From NCBI GenBank assembly GCA_910577315.1, contig CAJTME010000001.1:186001-250000 (forward strand): a stretch of 64,000 nt of DNA, written 5' to 3'. Each line of letters opens with the position of its first letter. Positions within the stretch are counted from its first letter, which is position 1. The notes beneath the pieces were generated by a model that made no database searches, had not been told where the DNA came from, and was given only the letters and a program-made list of their open reading frames with translations. Positions 46,043 through 55,375 of this stretch are shown piece after piece. The stretch comes from an uncultured Muribaculaceae bacterium (GTDB taxonomy: Bacteria > Bacteroidota > Bacteroidia > Bacteroidales > Muribaculaceae). The position numbers and the translations under genes are program-made.

Positions 46043-46407
46043 CCCACGAGGCAATACTCTGTTTAGGAAGCAACACCCCATGTCGGCGGCAGGCCGTGGA
46101 AGAGGCAGTAAGCCGTCTGGCGACTGTCGCAAGAATTGAATCGCGGTCAGGCGAATGTTTCTCGCCCGACATCAGCGGGCGTGGAGGCGAATATCTCAAT
46201 GTCGCCGTCCGCTGCCTCACCGAACTTTCCCTTGACGAGTTCAGCCGTTGCCTGTCGCACTTCGAACGCCTCGGCGGCCGGCTGCCCGAATCAAAATCAA
46301 GCGGAGTAATGCCTATCGACATCGACCTGATTGTATGGGACAAAGCCGTGGTCAGCCCTGCCGACCATGCGCGGCCATATTTTCAGGCCGCGCTATCGAC
46401 ATTATAG
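46039..46407 (+). CDS. folK: Short HPPK (folate pyrophosphokinase)-like protein
   Basis: The 122-residue protein resembles 2-amino-4-hydroxy-6-hydroxymethyldihydropteridine pyrophosphokinase: LCLGSNTPCRRQAVEEAV at the N-terminus and the metal-binding MPIDIDLIVWD near residue 95. Typical FolK has about 160 residues; here the middle (Arg-rich loop and GPxxxxDLDI region) is shortened. The key aspartates are kept, so it may be active, but a divergent role is possible. It is translationally coupled to tex by ATGA and convergent with the hexosaminidase gene 8 bases away. Confidence 0.75.
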   Translation: MTHEAILCLGSNTPCRRQAVEEAVSRLATVARIESRSGECFSPDISGRGGEYLNVAVRCLTELSLDEFSRCLSHFERLGGRLPESKSSGVMPIDIDLIVWDKAVVSPADHARPYFQAALSTL

Positions 46408-46415
46408 GGGGCGTA

Positions 46416-48650
46416 TCACTTTACAATCAGGATGCTCGTCAGCGATTCTTTCGGATTACGGGCGAGGTTCAGGAAAGCCTTCGCCCTTATCTGTCCCGCC
46501 GCAGGAGCCGCAAAAGGCTCGCGGTAAAGAGGCGAGTCGGCGGTGGGTTCGCTACCGTCAAGCGTATAACGCACGATTACAGGAAGCAGACGGCTGTCAT
46601 ACGGAGTGTTCATCTCCACCATTCCGTCGGCGATGCGTATGCCGGGCTGCGACAGATGGAAATTATATCCGCGCAGCAGCCATGCCGGCACCTCCTTTAC
46701 GGCTATTACGGTATTGAACTTCGCGTCAGTATAGGTTGAATCAGCGTTCCATGCCCGTTCGGCCAGTCCGAGCATCTTGGGCAACAGAAAACTTTCAAGC
46801 ATCTCGCCCGACCGCATTGTTTCGGCGAATACCTGACCCGAAATTCCCTTTATGTTGCGGAACGCCGCGCTGTCCACATCGCAAAGGCGGCGGGGATAGC
46901 CGTGCAGCGCGTCAAATTCATCCACCGTTCCGCCCCATGTGAGTCCGCGTTCATAGGGATGATAGTTATAGCACATGTCAAGATAAAAATGGTCAACATT
47001 GCTGAGAACGGTTGGATAACCACCCTCGGCCGACTGCCGCGTTATGGAACTCTGCGGTCCGAGCGTACTCCAGCAATTGACACTATACACGTGCGGACGC
47101 ACGCTGGCATTGAACTCGTCGGAATGTCCCACTGCTATTTCCTGCCAGCCCGACACGGGAATACCGAGTTTAGCGTAACGCTCCACCAGTTCCTTTATAT
47201 AAATAAGGTGAAGGTCGCGTTCGTTTTTTATTCCATGCTTTTTCATGTACTTGCGGGCGATGGGAGATTCTTTCCAGGCACCTTGGGCCACCTCATCGCC
47301 ACCGATATGGATGGCAGGAAGTTGCACGCCGGCTTCATCGTACATGGCTTTTATTTCCGCACCCACTTTTTCCATGAAATTCAGCGGACCGGGCATCGCA
47401 AGGTTCATCACATTGTCATGAAAAGCCTGGGCCGATGTATATTCCGACTTATCATCAGAATCGGCCAGACGGTAAGTGTCATCGCCGGTGTCCCGCCACC
47501 GCTTCTCCATTGCGTAGATGGCTGCCCGCGCATGGCCAGGCGATTCTATTTCAGGAATCACCTTCACCCCACGAGCCTCGGCATATCTAAGCAAGTCGAT
47601 GAAGTCCTCCCGCGTTAAATAACCGTTGGCGGTTCCGCCCAACGCAGCCGGATCGCCGTTGCCGGTAAATATCTGCGGGAGAAATTCGCTGCTGTCGAGG
47701 GTATAGCCGCGGTGACCACCAAGTTTTGTCAACTCAGGCAGGCCGGGAATTTCAAGCCTCCATGCCTCGTCGTCAGTTATATGGAAATGAAGGTGATTGA
47801 GTCCGTAGCGGTCCATCAAGTCTATGACACGGCGCATTTCATCGGGCGTCTGGTAGTTGCGGGCAATGTCAATCATCAATCCACGATAGGGAAAGTCGGG
47901 CCAGTCCTCAATCACCGCTGCCGGCACAGGCTTGTCGGACAGAAGCACACGCGACAGACGCTCGGCAGCGAGGTCGGGATTGTTGGTCTCTACGGTCACT
48001 TTCGAGCTCCGCACCGTTGCGCGGAACCAGTCGGGCGTGGGATTGTCGGTCTTTACAAATTCCAGTTCATAGCTGGTTGGTGGAATGTCAAAACCAAGTT
48101 TCTCAACCTTTTTCAACGATGGCACGATGTCGTAGTGGTCGAGAGCCACGGCCCCGCGCGAGGCGTTCTTATCAAAAATAATGTCGCCGTAGGGCATGCG
48201 GTCGCTTTTCGCGGTTGAGTAGAGCGACGGCGAGGCCGTAATGTCAGCCTTGACCAATTCGACTGGAGCGGTCGTACCGTCGGCTTTCACGACATGAACA
48301 CCGTCAGGACCATAGCATATGTTCTGCAACGCGCCGCGGGTTGTGATGTCAACTGTGACAGGCTGACCGGCAGCCGACGCGAAACGTGGCGATGCCACGG
48401 CATAATATCCCGGCACAATCTCCACAAGCGTGTCGGCAGGATTAACCGGCTGCATCTTTCTTGCAAACTGATTGAAGGCGAGGCGGGCGAAATCAGTATC
48501 GCCTTTCACCACAAATCTCTGAGTATATGAATTGTTTCCGGCCGAATCAGTCACGTTGCCGAGGGTTGACCATTCCACAACCGTATTGGCCGCAGCTGTG
48601 CAACCGGTCGCCAGCGCCAGAATCAACGCTGTTGTTTTAGATAATTTCAT
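46416..48650 (-). CDS. Beta-N-acetylhexosaminidase, GH20
   Basis: The 744-residue secreted enzyme removes terminal GlcNAc or GalNAc from glycans. It has a signal peptide (about 1-20; a Cys at position 17 could be lipidated), an N-terminal GH20b-like domain, the (beta/alpha)8 GH20 catalytic domain (about 245-600) with LMIDIARNYQTPDEMRRVIDLM and the catalytic Asp-Glu pair in IHIGGDEVAQGAW near residue 450, and a C-terminal chitobiase-type domain (VRYTLDGSEPTADSPLYREPF). It is single, not in a SusCD locus. Mucin or host N-glycans and peptidoglycan recycling are both plausible targets. Confidence 0.95.
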   Translation of the reverse strand: MKLSKTTALILALATGCTAAANTVVEWSTLGNVTDSAGNNSYTQRFVVKGDTDFARLAFNQFARKMQPVNPADTLVEIVPGYYAVASPRFASAAGQPVTVDITTRGALQNICYGPDGVHVVKADGTTAPVELVKADITASPSLYSTAKSDRMPYGDIIFDKNASRGAVALDHYDIVPSLKKVEKLGFDIPPTSYELEFVKTDNPTPDWFRATVRSSKVTVETNNPDLAAERLSRVLLSDKPVPAAVIEDWPDFPYRGLMIDIARNYQTPDEMRRVIDLMDRYGLNHLHFHITDDEAWRLEIPGLPELTKLGGHRGYTLDSSEFLPQIFTGNGDPAALGGTANGYLTREDFIDLLRYAEARGVKVIPEIESPGHARAAIYAMEKRWRDTGDDTYRLADSDDKSEYTSAQAFHDNVMNLAMPGPLNFMEKVGAEIKAMYDEAGVQLPAIHIGGDEVAQGAWKESPIARKYMKKHGIKNERDLHLIYIKELVERYAKLGIPVSGWQEIAVGHSDEFNASVRPHVYSVNCWSTLGPQSSITRQSAEGGYPTVLSNVDHFYLDMCYNYHPYERGLTWGGTVDEFDALHGYPRRLCDVDSAAFRNIKGISGQVFAETMRSGEMLESFLLPKMLGLAERAWNADSTYTDAKFNTVIAVKEVPAWLLRGYNFHLSQPGIRIADGMVEMNTPYDSRLLPVIVRYTLDGSEPTADSPLYREPFAAPAAGQIRAKAFLNLARNPKESLTSILIVK

Positions 48651-48673
48651 GGTTTACAAGGGTTAGTTTGGCA

Positions 48674-48681
48674 CAAAGTTA
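48674..48681 (-). promoter_or_regulatory. -7 element for the hexosaminidase gene
   Basis: On the minus strand it reads TAACTTTG, 23 bases before the ATG at 48650. Confidence 0.65.
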
Positions 48682-48814
48682 TAAAAATTCCATCAATATT
48701 TGCCATAGTCCGCCATTTTAAGTTTTATATACAAGTTTTGTGCAATGTGTCAATAATTGTTAACCGCACGTCGTTTTGCACCACCCTTTGTTATATTTTT
48801 AAGGTCAAACAGCT

Positions 48815-48822
48815 TACCTTTG
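48815..48822 (+). promoter_or_regulatory. -7 element for the acyl-CoA ligase gene
   Basis: TACCTTTG matches TAnnTTTG, 42 bases before the ATG at 48865. A TTTG at 48787-48790 is 24 bases upstream, slightly far for a -33 element. Confidence 0.65.
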
Positions 48823-48864
48823 CACTAATTTTTTGCTGACACGCGAACATTTTAGACCCTATTT

Positions 48865-50670
48865 ATGGCTAATATACTGACAAACTTGGCTGCTGAACGA
48901 CGTCGCATTTCGCCCGACAAAACCGCATACCGCTTCCGCACGGCCCCCGGCCAATGGAGCGAACGCCGGTGGGCCGACTTCTCGGCTGACATCGACCACG
49001 CAGCCTACGCCCTTGAGACCCTGGGCCTAAAACCATCTGAGATGATTGCCGTTTTCTCGGCCAATTGCCCCCAGATGCTCATCACCGACTTTGCCGCTTA
49101 CCGCAACCGGGCAGTTCCCGTGGCCCTCTATGCCACCAGCAGCCCAGAACAGGTTGAATATATCATAAACGACTCGGGTGCCCGCATCGCTTTCGCGGGC
49201 GACCGTAAGCAATACGACACCCTTCATTCACTTGTGGGTAAATGTCCCACCCTTGAACGTGTCATCGTGTATGGCGACGATGTGGAAATTCCCGCCTCCG
49301 ACAAGTCATCCATGACATTCGCCTCTCTCCTCGCCCTGGGGGCTGCCGCATCCGAGATGTGCCGTCAGGAAGTGGACCGACGTACAGCCGAGGCTGCCGA
49401 CACGGACCTCGCCACCCTCATCTACACCTCCGGCACAACCGGCGAACCCAAAGGCGCCATGTTGCCCCACAGCTGCTTCAACGCCTGCCTGAAAATCCAC
49501 CGTGACTATCTCACGATGCTTTCCGAGGCCGACCGCTCGCTTTCATTCCTGCCCCTGAGCCATATATTTGAGAAGGCGTGGACCTATTTCTGCCTTTACC
49601 GCGGTATTTTGGTCGACATCAATCCCAACCCGAAGGAAATCCAGGATGCAATCAAGGAAGTGCGTCCCACGGTGATGTGCAGCGTCCCCCGCTTCTGGGA
49701 GAAAGCCTATGCTGCCATACAGGACAAGATGTCCCGCGCATCGGGATTCCGCAAAAAGATGATATTGAAAGCCCTGCGCGTCGGCGCGGAACGCAACCTG
49801 CGCTACAAACGACTCGGCAAACGTGCCCCGATGCTGCTTGAACTGCAATACAGATTCTTCGACAGCAAGGTACTCAGCACCATACGCCGCGCCATGGGTG
49901 TCGAGAACGGCAACATATTCCCCACCGCCGGCGCTCCGCTCTCGGCCAACATCGTCGAGTTCTTCCTGTCGATTGGTGTAAATATCGTCATAGGCTACGG
50001 TCTGAGCGAGACCACGGCCACCGTGTCTTGCTATCCCGAGGTCGATTACCAGGTAGGAACCGTGGGCACACCCATTCCCCACGTGAAAGTTCGCATCGGC
50101 GAACAGAACGAGATTCAGGTGAGCGGTCCCACCGTGATGAGCGGCTATTACAACCGCCCCGAGGACACCGCCAAAGCCTTCACTCCCGACGGATGGTTCC
50201 GCACCGGCGATGCCGGCTACATCGACTCGGAAGGAGCCATCGTGTTGACCGAGCGCATCAAGGATCTTTTCAAGACCTCAAACGGCAAATACATAGCTCC
50301 GCAAGCCATCGAGAGCCGCCTCGGCGAAGACCGCTATATAGAGCAGGTGGCCGTCATCGGCGACAACCGCAAATATGTCTCCGCCATAATCATACCGGCA
50401 TTCGAAGCCCTGAAAGAATATGCCCGACGCCATCAAATTTCATTCCGCAGTGTTGAAGACTTGGTGAACAACAGCGAAATCCGCAAGTTCTTCGCCGAAC
50501 GCATCGAGCGCCTGCAGCGAGGATTGGCCGGCTTTGAGAAAATCAAGCGCTTTACCCTGCTGCCCCGCGAATTCACAATTGAAAACGGAGAACTCACCAA
50601 CACCCTCAAGCTCCGCCGCCCGGTCATCAACAACCACTACGCCCAGGTAATCGAGGCGATGTATTGCTGA
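48865..50670 (+). CDS. fadD: Long-chain fatty acid-CoA ligase
   Basis: The 601-residue enzyme is an AMP-forming acyl-CoA synthetase. The ATP-binding signature LIYTSGTTGEPKGAMLPHS lies near residue 190, and VIGYGLSETTATVSCYP and GWFRTGDAGYIDSEGAIVLTERIKDLFKTSNGKYIAPQAIE are the further adenylation motifs. Length and order match the long-chain ligases of Bacteroidetes. It activates fatty acids for phospholipid synthesis or salvage. It stands alone and is convergent with the short-SDR gene 7 bases away. Confidence 0.93.
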   Translation: MANILTNLAAERRRISPDKTAYRFRTAPGQWSERRWADFSADIDHAAYALETLGLKPSEMIAVFSANCPQMLITDFAAYRNRAVPVALYATSSPEQVEYIINDSGARIAFAGDRKQYDTLHSLVGKCPTLERVIVYGDDVEIPASDKSSMTFASLLALGAAASEMCRQEVDRRTAEAADTDLATLIYTSGTTGEPKGAMLPHSCFNACLKIHRDYLTMLSEADRSLSFLPLSHIFEKAWTYFCLYRGILVDINPNPKEIQDAIKEVRPTVMCSVPRFWEKAYAAIQDKMSRASGFRKKMILKALRVGAERNLRYKRLGKRAPMLLELQYRFFDSKVLSTIRRAMGVENGNIFPTAGAPLSANIVEFFLSIGVNIVIGYGLSETTATVSCYPEVDYQVGTVGTPIPHVKVRIGEQNEIQVSGPTVMSGYYNRPEDTAKAFTPDGWFRTGDAGYIDSEGAIVLTERIKDLFKTSNGKYIAPQAIESRLGEDRYIEQVAVIGDNRKYVSAIIIPAFEALKEYARRHQISFRSVEDLVNNSEIRKFFAERIERLQRGLAGFEKIKRFTLLPREFTIENGELTNTLKLRRPVINNHYAQVIEAMYC

Positions 50671-50677
50671 TTGACAA

Positions 50678-51196
50678 TCAAAGACATATTGTCTGCGGAA
50701 GAAGGGTCACATGCGGATGGACGATGGCGAAAACCATCATGGCGACCGCCTCAGGCGTGCCACCGACCAAAACGATTCCATCGCACTCAACCTCACCGTC
50801 CGTTATAAATACATACTGCCTGGCGCCTGAAAACGCCGGGCAGTTTTCCTTATCTGTCCCGGTGAAACATATCACGGTGTCCACTCCTTCTCCACGCGCT
50901 GAAAGGTCCGCGGCCATCGCATCTGCACCGGTGGGATAGAAGCGTCCGCCACATTCCTGCGCCATCGCTGTGCCGGTCTTTGAATCCGGGCATGTGAACG
51001 CAACCCGGTTGCCGCTCTCAACCAACATCCTGATTACAGCCCGTGAACGCCCGTCGCCCGCGCCAACAACAGCAACGCCCTGTGCGGGATATTTCACCGA
51101 TGCCACTCCGCTGCGGCGTCCCGGACGCGCCTTTGAACCGGCCAGGCGCCCGCGGGCATAGTCTTCCATTCTTTTTTCCAGATAATTGTCTGCCAT
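50678..51196 (-). CDS. Truncated SDR-like Rossmann protein
   Basis: The 172-residue protein starts MADNYLEKRMEDYARGRLAG, an opening I recognise from Bacteroidales short-chain dehydrogenase-like proteins, then has a nucleotide-binding fold (GVAVVGAGDGRSRAVIRMLVESGNRVAFTC). It is shorter than normal SDRs (about 250 residues) and I see no YxxxK catalytic pair; the C-terminus VLVGGTPEAVAMMVFAIVHPHVTLLPQTICL looks like a remodelled end. It may bind a dinucleotide without catalysing, or be a degenerating gene. It follows recQ by 5 bases on the minus strand. Confidence 0.65.
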   Translation of the reverse strand: MADNYLEKRMEDYARGRLAGSKARPGRRSGVASVKYPAQGVAVVGAGDGRSRAVIRMLVESGNRVAFTCPDSKTGTAMAQECGGRFYPTGADAMAADLSARGEGVDTVICFTGTDKENCPAFSGARQYVFITDGEVECDGIVLVGGTPEAVAMMVFAIVHPHVTLLPQTICL

Positions 51197-51201
51197 TTTG
51201 T

Positions 51202-53322
51202 TTATTTTGCACGTTGGTGATATGCCATGATGGCCTTTGCGAGGCTTATCATGCCGAATGAATATTTTTCGCGCAGCGTTTTGCCCTCGGGGTCGGATGC
51301 CAGGGTGCGTGCAATGTCTTCGTATTCGGTGCGGGATATATAGTTGCCGAAGGTCGTGACCATATCTTCATCAATGAGCTGCGCGATATGCGAGCGCACG
51401 GTTTCCACCGAGATGCCCTTTATTTCGGCGATTTCCCCGAGACCGACACCAGCATTATGCAGGATGAGGGTTTCCTTTACAGACGTGCCTTGCGGCATCG
51501 AGGCGCTCATGCCTTCAAACTTGCGGATGGCGCTTATGAAACGCTTGCCGTAGCGCACGCCCTTGCGCTCACCTACACCGCTCACCTTCATGAATTCCTC
51601 CATGCTCGACGGCCTTTTCTGGGCCATGTCGAGCAGCGACGCATCGCTGAACACCACATAAGCCGGCACCTGGGCCTTGGCGGCGACGGCCTTGCGCACA
51701 GCCTTGAGCTGCTCGAAAAGCTGCTGAACGGGATCAACCGGCGTCGGCGGCTCCTTGGGCACCTGCTTGCGGGGAGTGTGGGTGTATGGCGTAAAGGTCG
51801 ACAGCTCCACCTTTATCTCGCCTCGGATAGCACGCATGCCGTATGGTGTGACTTTAAGGTGGTTCGCCTCATCAAATGCGATTTCAAACAGGCCGAGCTG
51901 AATCATCTGCCCTATATATGCCGTCCATGCAGGCGCAGGAAGGTCGTGACCTGCTCCAAATGTCTTTATACGGTCGAAGCCCTTCTGCCGTATTTCCGCG
52001 CGCACCGAGCCGCGCAGAATATCCGTCAACGTCATTATACCTACTTCCTGGCCCGTGCGGATTATCGCACTGCCGGCTTTCTGCGCCAGCACCGTGCCGT
52101 CGAATCTTGAAGGCGGGTCAAGACATACGTCGCAGTTACCGCAGTCACACTCGGCCGTCTCACCGAAATAACTCAACAGTATACGGCGGCGGCAGATGGT
52201 CGACTCGGCGTATTTCTGCATCAGGTCGAGTTTCTCCGTGGCCACCAGCGGGCGCCCGGATTCCTCTATGAAATGGCGCCTCATGATTATGTCCTGGTAT
52301 GAATAGAACAGCACAGTCTCGGCGGGAAGTCCATCGCGGCCGGCGCGGCCTATTTCCTGATAGTAGCTCTCAATATTACCGGGCAGATTGTTGTGCACCA
52401 CCCAACGGATGTTGCTCTTGTCTATGCCCATGCCAAAAGCGATTGTCGCGCACACAACCTGCACGTCGCCGTTGGTGAACGAACGCTGGGCCCTCGCACG
52501 CTCATCGGCACTCAGTCCGGCGTGATAGACAACCGAGCGGAACCCCTGGGCACACAGAGTGGCGTGCATGTCCTCGGCTCCCTTGCGCGACAGCGCGTAG
52601 ACTATGCCCGAGTCATTGGGATAGCGCCGTATCATCTGGGCCACGGTTGCGACCCTCTGTTTCTTTGACGCACCCTGCACCACCCGCAGCGAGAGGTTGG
52701 GGCGGCTGAACGACCCTACCCACCGCAGGGGATTCTCCATGCCGAGCTGGGTGATGATGTCGTCGCGGGTAAGGCGGTCGGCCGTGGCGGTCAATGCCAT
52801 AACCGGCACAGACGGAAACCGCTGTTTAAGCACCGACAGTTGGGTATATACAGGCCTGAAATCGTGGCCCCATTGGGATATGCAGTGAGCCTCGTCGATG
52901 GCAAACAAGCTTACGGGAAGATGGCTCACCCACGTGTCGAGGTCGGCCAGCAGGCGCTCGGGCGACACATACAGCAGCTTGATTCTCCCCCGATAGGCGG
53001 CTTCTATTATCTCGCGGTTGGCAGTCTCGTCGCGGTTGGAGTGGATGGCGGCGGCAGGTATTCCGTTTGCCACAAGCGCCGATGTCTGGTCTTCCATAAG
53101 GGCGATGAGCGGCGAAACCACAACGGCGCACCCCTCTTTCATCATGGCCGGCAGCTGGTAGCACAGCGACTTGCCGCCGCCAGTCGGCATCAGCACCACG
53201 ACGTCATTTCCCGCCGCGACAGCCTCGATAATCTCAAACTGCCCCGGCCGGAAAGCCTGATAACCATAAAATTTCTTCAACAGCGCCAAAGCCTCACGGC
53301 GCAAGTCTGACGTGCAATTCAT
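51202..53322 (-). CDS. recQ: ATP-dependent DNA helicase RecQ
   Basis: The 706-residue 3'-5' helicase has Walker A (LMPTGGGKSLCYQLP), the DEAH box (FAIDEAHCISQWGHDFRP), the helicase C domain, a zinc-binding RQC region (CRRRILLSYFGETAECDCGNCDVC), an HRDC domain (VFSDASLLDMAQKRPSSMEEFMKVSGVGERKG) and a C-terminal helix-turn-helix-like end (GVGLGEIAEIKGISVETVRSHIAQLI). The start at 53322 places the conserved helicase beginning at residue 12. A longer frame to 53376 runs through a -7 element and is rejected. It leads the short-SDR gene. Confidence 0.93.
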   Translation of the reverse strand: MNCTSDLRREALALLKKFYGYQAFRPGQFEIIEAVAAGNDVVVLMPTGGGKSLCYQLPAMMKEGCAVVVSPLIALMEDQTSALVANGIPAAAIHSNRDETANREIIEAAYRGRIKLLYVSPERLLADLDTWVSHLPVSLFAIDEAHCISQWGHDFRPVYTQLSVLKQRFPSVPVMALTATADRLTRDDIITQLGMENPLRWVGSFSRPNLSLRVVQGASKKQRVATVAQMIRRYPNDSGIVYALSRKGAEDMHATLCAQGFRSVVYHAGLSADERARAQRSFTNGDVQVVCATIAFGMGIDKSNIRWVVHNNLPGNIESYYQEIGRAGRDGLPAETVLFYSYQDIIMRRHFIEESGRPLVATEKLDLMQKYAESTICRRRILLSYFGETAECDCGNCDVCLDPPSRFDGTVLAQKAGSAIIRTGQEVGIMTLTDILRGSVRAEIRQKGFDRIKTFGAGHDLPAPAWTAYIGQMIQLGLFEIAFDEANHLKVTPYGMRAIRGEIKVELSTFTPYTHTPRKQVPKEPPTPVDPVQQLFEQLKAVRKAVAAKAQVPAYVVFSDASLLDMAQKRPSSMEEFMKVSGVGERKGVRYGKRFISAIRKFEGMSASMPQGTSVKETLILHNAGVGLGEIAEIKGISVETVRSHIAQLIDEDMVTTFGNYISRTEYEDIARTLASDPEGKTLREKYSFGMISLAKAIMAYHQRAK

Positions 53323-53326
53323 AGTA

Positions 53327-53334
53327 CAAAGATA
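53327..53334 (-). promoter_or_regulatory. -7 element at the recQ start
   Basis: On the minus strand it reads TATCTTTG and ends only 5 bases before the recQ ATG. Transcription would begin at or next to the start codon. Confidence 0.6.
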
Positions 53335-53375
53335 CCCTTTTTCTGCATATTCACGAAATTTTTCGTAATTTTGCA

Positions 53376-53383
53376 CCTCTAAT
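53376..53383 (+). promoter_or_regulatory. -7 element for galM
   Basis: TAATTTTG matches TAnnTTTG and ends 11 bases before the galM ATG, predicting a leader below 10 nt. Confidence 0.6.
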
Positions 53384-53394
53384 TACCTGCAACA

Positions 53395-54438
53395 ATGTCT
53401 TTGACAATATCCCGACACAAAACGTCGCGCGGCGAAGTGACCATAGCGACCATAACCAACGCATCAGGCGCCTCTGTGGTGCTCTCAAACATCGGAGCCG
53501 GCATACTGGCAATCAACGTCCCCGACGCCGACGGCAACCTGCGCGACGTCGTGCTCGGATATGACGACATCGAGTCATACTTCGGCGACGGCCCATGCAT
53601 GGGCAAGACTCCGGGCCGCTATGCCAACCGCATTGCCCGCGGACGCTTTTCCCTTGAAGGACGCGAATATCGCCTCGACTGCAATTGCGGCCCCAACCAC
53701 CTGCACGGCGGAAACGGCGGCTTCCACAACCTCATCTGGGATGCCGAGCGTGTCAACGACAGTTCCATGCGCTTCACGCTCCGTTCGGGAGACGGCGACG
53801 AAGGCTATCCCGGCAACCTGCATGCCGAAGCGACATACGAATGGACTGACGGCAACGAGCTGCTAATCGGCTACCGCGCCACCGCCGACGCCCCCACCCC
53901 GGTCAACCTTACCAACCACACCTATTTCAATCTTCACGGAACTGACCGTGGTTCGGGTCGTGACCACATATTGCGTCTGGCAGCCTCGCGCTGGATTCCG
54001 ACCGACGATTCACTCGCGCCAACAGGCGAAATGGCACCTGTCGAAGGTACGCCGATGGACTTCACGTCGCCCAAGCGCGTGGGGCGCGACATCGACGCCG
54101 ATTTCGAGGCGCTGCGCTTCGGAAAAGGATATGACCACTGCTGGGTGTTCGACAATCCCGACCCCGACTCAGTCGCCGCACGGCTCGAAAGCCCCCTCAG
54201 CAGAATCGCCGTCGAGATTTCGACCGACCAACCTGGCGCGCAGGTATATACGGGCAACTGGCTCACAGGCTCTCCCCTCGGAAAAGGCGGCCGCGAACTG
54301 CACGACTACGATGCCGTTGCCATAGAGTGCCAGGGACTGCCCGATGCCCCCAATCAACCGAATTTCCCCGACCAGATAGTGCGTCCCGGACAAATCTACC
54401 GCCGCACTATAAAATTTAAGTTTATAATATGTCAGTAA
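53395..54438 (+). CDS. galM: Aldose 1-epimerase (galactose mutarotase)
   Basis: The 347-residue enzyme interconverts alpha and beta anomers of aldohexoses. Conserved parts are TPGRYANRIARGRFSLEGREYRL, the substrate-binding NHLHGG, the catalytic histidine in NLTNHTYFNLHG and the catalytic glutamate near the end in VAIECQGLPDAPNQPNFP. It probably serves galactose use together with the nucleotidyltransferase gene it overlaps by 10 bases. The promoter lies immediately upstream. Confidence 0.93.
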   Translation: MSLTISRHKTSRGEVTIATITNASGASVVLSNIGAGILAINVPDADGNLRDVVLGYDDIESYFGDGPCMGKTPGRYANRIARGRFSLEGREYRLDCNCGPNHLHGGNGGFHNLIWDAERVNDSSMRFTLRSGDGDEGYPGNLHAEATYEWTDGNELLIGYRATADAPTPVNLTNHTYFNLHGTDRGSGRDHILRLAASRWIPTDDSLAPTGEMAPVEGTPMDFTSPKRVGRDIDADFEALRFGKGYDHCWVFDNPDPDSVAARLESPLSRIAVEISTDQPGAQVYTGNWLTGSPLGKGGRELHDYDAVAIECQGLPDAPNQPNFPDQIVRPGQIYRRTIKFKFIICQ

Positions 54439-55334
54439 AACCCACCCTTTTCGTTCTCGCTGCCGGCATGGGCAGCCGCTACGGAGGCCTCAAGCAGCTT
54501 GACGGCCTCGGCCCCCACGGCGAAACAATAATGGACTATTCAATCTACGACGCCCTCCGCGCCGGATTCGGCAAGGTCGTGTTTGTCATCCGCAAGGACT
54601 TTGAGAAAGATTTCCGCGAGAAAATCCTCTCGAAATATGAAGGCCACATTCCTGTTGAAGTCGTTTTCCAAGGGCTTGACAAGCTGCCCGAGGGTTATAG
54701 CGTACATCCCGACCGCGTAAAGCCCTGGGGCACCAACCATGCCGTACTGATGGGCGCCGACGTAATCAACGAACCTTTCGCCGTAATCAACGCCGACGAC
54801 TATTACGGCACCGATGCCTTCCGCGTAATCGCCGAAGAACTTGCCCGTCCCCGCGACCGCAAGGGAGATTATTGCATGGTTGGATTCCGCGTTGCCAACA
54901 CCATGACCGAGAACGGTTCGGTGTCGCGCGGCGTATGCACCGTAAAAGACGGACACCTCGCCGACGTGGTTGAACGCACCAAAATTTATTTCGACGCAAA
55001 CCACGACGTCGCTTTTGAAGAGGACGGAGCCGAACACCGGCTCGCTCCCGAAACGCCCGTGTCGATGAACTTCTGGGGATTCACACCCGACTATTTCGAC
55101 TACTCAAAGCGCGAGTTCTGCAAGTTCCTCGACGCCAATCCCGACCCGCTCAAAGGTGAATACTACATTCCCTCGGCTGTCAACGCCCTCATCCACAACG
55201 GCGAAGCCACGGTGAAAGTGCTCGACACGACCTCGTCGTGGTTCGGCGTAACCTATGCCGACGACCGCCAGGGTGTCGTTGACCAGCTCGCCCGCCTCCA
55301 CGCCGACGGCGTCTATCCCGACAAGCTCTTCTAA
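54429..55334 (+). CDS. Sugar-phosphate nucleotidyltransferase family protein
   Basis: The 301-residue protein has the nucleotidyltransferase signature LAAGMGSRYGGLKQLDGLGPHGETIMDYSIYDAL at the N-terminus and a conserved AVINADDYYGTDAFRVI. It belongs with a Bacteroidetes group annotated as sugar-phosphate nucleotidyltransferase or UTP-glucose-1-phosphate-like enzyme. The substrate cannot be read from sequence; linkage with galM suggests galactose or glucose phosphate. It overlaps galM by 10 bases and ends before the promoter of the structured RNA. Confidence 0.85.
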   Translation: MSVKPTLFVLAAGMGSRYGGLKQLDGLGPHGETIMDYSIYDALRAGFGKVVFVIRKDFEKDFREKILSKYEGHIPVEVVFQGLDKLPEGYSVHPDRVKPWGTNHAVLMGADVINEPFAVINADDYYGTDAFRVIAEELARPRDRKGDYCMVGFRVANTMTENGSVSRGVCTVKDGHLADVVERTKIYFDANHDVAFEEDGAEHRLAPETPVSMNFWGFTPDYFDYSKREFCKFLDANPDPLKGEYYIPSAVNALIHNGEATVKVLDTTSSWFGVTYADDRQGVVDQLARLHADGVYPDKLF

Positions 55335-55340
55335 AAAGGC

Positions 55341-55371
55341 TTGCACATTTGAAAATTACAACGTAAATTTG
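55341..55371 (+). promoter_or_regulatory. Promoter of the structured RNA
   Basis: TTG at 55341-55343 and TAAATTTG at 55364-55371 are 20 bases apart, a good -33/-7 match, with no coding gene starting within 300 bases downstream. Confidence 0.75.
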
Positions 55372-55375
55372 CAGA

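Noticed and set aside
53323..53376. Longer N-terminus of RecQ
   Set aside because: The 18 extra codons run across a TAnnTTTG element and precede a start that already places the helicase domain at a normal distance.
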